The notes beneath the pieces were generated by a model. That model did not search any database. It was not told where the DNA came from and saw only the letters and a list, made by a program, of their open reading frames with translations. Below are positions 26,101 to 28,743 of a stretch of 28,743 nt of DNA, piece after piece. Both the position numbers and the translations under genes were made by a program. This DNA comes from an uncultured Helicobacter sp. (GTDB taxonomy: Bacteria > Campylobacterota > Campylobacteria > Campylobacterales > Helicobacteraceae). The DNA is taken from NCBI RefSeq assembly GCF_910577135.1, contig NZ_CAJTLL010000021.1:1-28743 (forward strand). The letters are read 5' to 3'. The first letter of the stretch is position 1. Every line of letters starts with the position of its first letter.

Positions 26101-26701
26101 ACTCAACACTTTTAAAGATTTTTTTGGCAATACAGGCACATTACAATCTTTTTATACGCAATATCTAAGTAAGATTTTGCAAAAAAAAGGCAATACCTAT
26201 GTGCCAAATCCTGCCTATAGCGAGACGATAAAGCTTTCTGCTCAATTTATAAGTTTTTTTAACCAAATAAGCAATCTCAATAGCATATTTGATAATAACA
26301 ATAACCTTACACTTAACTTTTTTATACAATGCCTTGATTTATCATCAGATTTTAGCTCTCTTGATATAAGCTATAACAACCAGACCTTACACTATGATCA
26401 CACGTTTAATCCTAAAATCCAGATTATTATTGAACAATTCAATAGTAGCACGGAGTTACGTTTGAGCGTGAATGACTATTACCAAATGCCTCAATACAAT
26501 AAAATTTATAATGGTGAATGGGCGTGGCTTAGATTCATAAAAGACATTACACCTGCTCAAAATACAGGCAACACTCTTTACTTTGAAAATAATAAACAAT
26601 GGTATTTTGATTTTAGCATTACTCCAAATAGGCTAGAACTTTTACATTTAAGCCGTATTCTAACGCATTTTAATATGCCTCAACTTATCACTCAACAATA
26701 A
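23132..26701 (+). CDS. tssM: T6SS inner-membrane protein TssM (IcmF)
   Basis: A 1189-residue TssM. Two membrane segments lie near residues 17-40 and 55-75, and a third at about 459-480. Between them is the cytoplasmic NTPase-like domain with an intact Walker A (GNEGAGKS, 136-143), LLDTEGNYF (182-190) and NKID (287-290). After the third segment comes the large periplasmic domain that reaches TssJ. Intact nucleotide motifs suggest NTP binding; some TssM proteins lack them. The ATG at 23132 has AAGG ten bases upstream and overlaps tssL; the in-frame ATG at 23147 has its AAGGA too close, so the first is preferred. Confidence 0.96.
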   Translation: MRIKEMFGKIFNYLKSKTFLYILLICFALLLSVLFYIYSPLFAFNDIYIFSSALTRIQVLIVVWLLIFFIFLYRPLIHLIQSLKNEKHIQYKEIKQEVTKAFRRAKRNYFIALNDAKSMWKRKLYLKNIPLVIIIGNEGAGKSSFINYANIQYPLSESLTSYKKFHKSTNNFNLYISQKGALLDTEGNYFAQENFRQTSNTDEIAEDNLEKNKDFLIKKGVWNQFLHFLNTNTFHSKLNGIVLIIDVHAFLQNPKQYEQNVLQYLSKRVSDCEENLGLQLPIYIVFNKIDLLEGMRTYWDIFDESIANKMLGLTLDKNSSKLELQNTFTELSNSLLYTFMRRNQSLHSLEDKNLALLFLKQLDVLFALAIDFILQAKEQNAFKNKSYIRGVYFTSAYQENVPRNYLLDAVCEKYEIKKPPAKSATKQNKRSYFVQGLLEHIFLKDAHLSSMIKTSWQTFRLAFGTISICIFGYVFCTYLIHKTYKEVDKSHITFNSITSLLANTSSYEHLTLQEKTELMLHLKAILKNYPSLFEKPSIIQYFSLNFSYQGFLPARDFYYAINEEVIGKTLLREMEQILLHNTDQTTLIETIYMYQSLYDEAYINKPLLANWVIKNWQPFAKYKIPKDDFITAIEDLAIGNLSHTQPKDTQALHIAKTQIMQLEQQQRIYTIMAFRNSLKKQSFFNLKDKVGTAFYMIFEHTDKLSQIDKTYTKDGLMEFLSNLDTNIQTAIKIESWAYNEKMQYQALTEQAQRDLYTHIISIYLNDYKQRWEELLQAISPKQYTDKNNILTQLQILSESTNPLNSLIKIVNDNTHLNDTLLLNYAYSLGLPSSDIKAQFTYISNSFKDYYDFIGEKSLLLSQIDSFNDIKKQSSTEEIKEILAKDIQNMSAKITEFTKDDTKNIKDKLIYILEGSNDETDAFVELKRNTAMLPHALKQYYNEISTLSWNVIEKSTYALLNNAWKKEVYDTFINDISPFYPFNAYSDKSLPLNTFKDFFGNTGTLQSFYTQYLSKILQKKGNTYVPNPAYSETIKLSAQFISFFNQISNLNSIFDNNNNLTLNFFIQCLDLSSDFSSLDISYNNQTLHYDHTFNPKIQIIIEQFNSSTELRLSVNDYYQMPQYNKIYNGEWAWLRFIKDITPAQNTGNTLYFENNKQWYFDFSITPNRLELLHLSRILTHFNMPQLITQQ

Positions 26702-26710
26702 GGAACGCAA

Positions 26711-27691
26711 ATGGCGCAAATAGCAATTCTTGTAGAAGACATTGATAACCAAGCAAAACCGATTTATTGTGTTTTTGACGATAATGGAGGAACCATAGGC
26801 AATACTTCCATCAATCATTTGTGTTTGCCAGATGAATCTATTCAAGAAAGACATGTTAATATCAACTATGAAGATGGTTGCTTTACTATCTCTTGTATTG
26901 GGGATTCTGAAGTATTTTACAATGAATCTTTCTCTAAACTTGAGCAAGGCTATGAAACAATTATAGAAGTTGGGGATAGTTTTAGAATTGGAAAATATAA
27001 ATGCAGCTTTATAGACACAAAAGATATAAAAGATGACTTCCTGGACTATAAAAAAGTGCTTGATAAAATTGCTGATGAAAGTGATTTTGCCATAGATGTT
27101 AAGCCTAGAGTGCAACTAGATACAAAAATATTAGATGAAGAAAATATGGCTGACAGCTTAGATAAACATAAGATATTAGAAAAACTCTCTCCAGCACAAG
27201 TTATAAATACCATACCCTCCGATATAGCAAACACTCACGATACTATACAAAACATTATCACTTCATCGCAATCAATGATAACAGATAGCATTTCTAAAAA
27301 AGAAATATCACCACAAACAAAGGAAAGTGATATTATCCTTAATACTAAGAATATACAAACATTCCTACAAAGAATGCTACAATCTTTCTCTATGCCTAAT
27401 AACCCCCTATCACACATCAATATGACAACTTATGAGCACATACTTGACACACAAGAGCTAGATTCTATCCTGCATAATACCTTGCTTATAGATTCTATCC
27501 CACTTCTTAACACTCTCATATTAGCCCTTATTAGCAAAGAACTCCATAGCCCATATTTTGAGATATTAGAACACGATATATTTGCAAACTCATTAACTCA
27601 AGCCATTATTCAATCTCATCAAAATAGTAAAGAATCCTTACAATGTATGCTTTTAAAGGCACTTAGCACATACTTAAAGAATCCTCTTTAG
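26711..27691 (+). CDS. tagH: FHA-domain protein, TagH-like
   Basis: A 326-residue protein, nine bases after tssM with AAGGA before its ATG. Residues ~1-102 form an FHA fold: GGTIGNTSINHLCLPDESIQERHVNI and a closing GDSFRIGKYKCSF. FHA domains bind phosphothreonine; in T6SS they take part in threonine-phosphorylation control or act as scaffold. Two residues that usually contact phosphothreonine differ: Asn31 in place of Arg after Gly30, and Gln45 in place of Ser, while His48 is kept. The rest is helical and unrecognised; the last ~100 residues (QTFLQRMLQSFSMP...) may be the TagH C-terminal region. No kinase/phosphatase pair (PpkA/PppA) is in the window. Confidence 0.82.
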   Translation: MAQIAILVEDIDNQAKPIYCVFDDNGGTIGNTSINHLCLPDESIQERHVNINYEDGCFTISCIGDSEVFYNESFSKLEQGYETIIEVGDSFRIGKYKCSFIDTKDIKDDFLDYKKVLDKIADESDFAIDVKPRVQLDTKILDEENMADSLDKHKILEKLSPAQVINTIPSDIANTHDTIQNIITSSQSMITDSISKKEISPQTKESDIILNTKNIQTFLQRMLQSFSMPNNPLSHINMTTYEHILDTQELDSILHNTLLIDSIPLLNTLILALISKELHSPYFEILEHDIFANSLTQAIIQSHQNSKESLQCMLLKALSTYLKNPL

Positions 27692-27781
27692 ATTCTTAAT
27701 ACTTCCTCTTCTTTGCAAATTGAAAGTTTGAGGCTTTATGTATTTTGCATCTTTGTATGGCATTTATCAATACTTATCTTT

Positions 27782-28743
27782 TTATTTAATATGATGCTTT
27801 TTAGCATACCATTCTATTTTATCACGTAATTCTTGTGGGAAAGATTCTCTATATATAGCTGGGATAGTGGGATTGAGCAATTTATCAAGCTTACCTGCTT
27901 CATAGAGTTCATCTAAATACTCTGGGATATAATAAGTGGGAGCATTGGGATAGCCTTGTGGGGGAGTGATGGCAGCGACTTTAGCTGTTAGAATATATTC
28001 CTCTCTTAGCCATTGTTTGTTTTTATCATTAGATATGTCTTTATCTATAAATTCACTCATATTAGTTCTAAGAAATGGCATAGAATCTATAATGGCTTTT
28101 CTAAACTCATCTCTGCTCTCTTTAGTAGAATCTGTATCTCTAGGGTCTTTTATTTTACCTGCTTGTATTTGATCATATAGATATTCAATCAAACTACCAT
28201 CATAGTCTAATGCGATATTATTGCGATTCAAATCCATTACCCAATCCACTCCCATTATCTCATCTATGTATGGGAGCATACCAAATCTATCAGGCTTTAT
28301 CTTTTTGGCTAAGGCTCTGAGCTGTTGTTGGCGCAAAGGGTTTTTACGCAATCCTAATCGTTGATCACCTATGATATTTTTTCCATATCTCTCATAATTC
28401 CTTAATCCCGTAAAATTAGTAGTAGTTGCATCAAGCTGCATTTTTAAGATAAGAGCCTGTATATGTCGTGCTTTAAAGCCCATATTATCTCTTGAGAGAT
28501 AATATGGATTCCCTAGTATCCCTGCAGCTATGCCCCATTCTTGTATATGTAAATAAGACTTTAATGTTTCTTTATTCCTATCTACTTGATAAAAGATGTC
28601 TTCATATTCTTTATTTATTACTCTACCCTTTTCATCTACTCCACCAATAGCATCAAATGGTATATCTATGACTGCACTTCTTAATCCACTTCTTATTACT
28701 AAGTATTGGTATCTCTCACTTTTAGTTTGTAAAGATTCATAAT
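27782..28743 (-). CDS. Unrecognised protein, C-terminal part
   Basis: The frame is open from the window's right edge (its beginning lies outside) to the TAA at 27782, giving at least 320 residues. An internal Met at 28483 is not the start, since the frame continues upstream through YQYLVIRSGLRSAV, YEDIFYQVDRN and GNPYYLSRDN. The protein is charged, rich in Tyr and Asn, with no signal peptide, membrane segment or motif I recognise in the visible part. It converges on tagH, 90 bases away. Its position at the edge of the T6SS cluster makes a large cargo protein possible, but nothing in the sequence proves it. Confidence 0.7.
   Translation of the reverse strand, partial: YESLQTKSERYQYLVIRSGLRSAVIDIPFDAIGGVDEKGRVINKEYEDIFYQVDRNKETLKSYLHIQEWGIAAGILGNPYYLSRDNMGFKARHIQALILKMQLDATTTNFTGLRNYERYGKNIIGDQRLGLRKNPLRQQQLRALAKKIKPDRFGMLPYIDEIMGVDWVMDLNRNNIALDYDGSLIEYLYDQIQAGKIKDPRDTDSTKESRDEFRKAIIDSMPFLRTNMSEFIDKDISNDKNKQWLREEYILTAKVAAITPPQGYPNAPTYYIPEYLDELYEAGKLDKLLNPTIPAIYRESFPQELRDKIEWYAKKHHIK

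Noticed and set aside
27658..27695. Terminator after tagH (AAGAATC/GATTCTT)
   Set aside because: Stem of seven A/T-rich pairs with no T-run; the word is also the common AGATTCT heptamer.
1..28743. CRISPR arrays, insertion sequences or transposase/integrase genes
   Set aside because: No regularly spaced repeats and no recombinase motifs seen on either strand.

Overview
The window looks like chromosome from an enterohepatic Helicobacter or a close relative. It is AT-rich. It holds a compact type VI secretion system (T6SS) in the gene order seen in Campylobacterota, many small secreted proteins with Helicobacter-like leaders, and TATAAT-type promoters. Genus is an inference from content; the species cannot be fixed from sequence alone.

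Layout. Positions 1-517 (+) carry the end of an outer-membrane autotransporter beta-barrel. Positions 518-2108 hold no convincing gene: a purine-rich tract, several hairpins and an A8G9 tract. A tRNA-Lys(CUU) lies at 2109-2184 (+), followed by terminator-like and repeat structures. From 20239 down to 2415 every gene is on the minus strand: tssB, tssC, tssE, tssF, tssG, hcp, vgrG, a 1194-residue putative effector, then a series of short toxin and immunity-like genes. A divergent promoter region (20240-20433) separates these from tssJ, tssK, tssL, tssM and an FHA gene (tagH-like) on the plus strand, 20434-27691. The window ends inside an unrecognised minus-strand gene (27782-28743) that converges on tagH.

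How it works together. TssJ-L-M form the envelope complex, TssK-E-F-G the baseplate, TssB-C the sheath, Hcp the tube and VgrG the spike. ClpV (TssH), TssA and a PAAR tip are not present in the window. Cargo follows vgrG directly.

Most unusual part. Positions 2415-11419 read as an array of effector tips and immunity genes. One full-length effector (cysteine-peptidase-like end) is followed by two small secreted proteins. Next come a frameshifted, start-less fragment with an IHxG...GC transpeptidase-like motif plus a secreted SH3-like protein, and then a short N-acetylmuramoyl-L-alanine amidase gene plus a secreted cysteine-rich protein. After those lie a shattered toxin remnant plus a nonsense-interrupted ankyrin-like secreted protein, and finally an orphan copy of the effector's middle region. 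That middle region (591 bp) is identical in the orphan and the full-length effector, and a diverged, internally deleted copy heads the amidase gene. This resembles the orphan-tip arrays of Rhs/CdiA polymorphic toxins, but here in a T6SS cargo family that I do not recognise.
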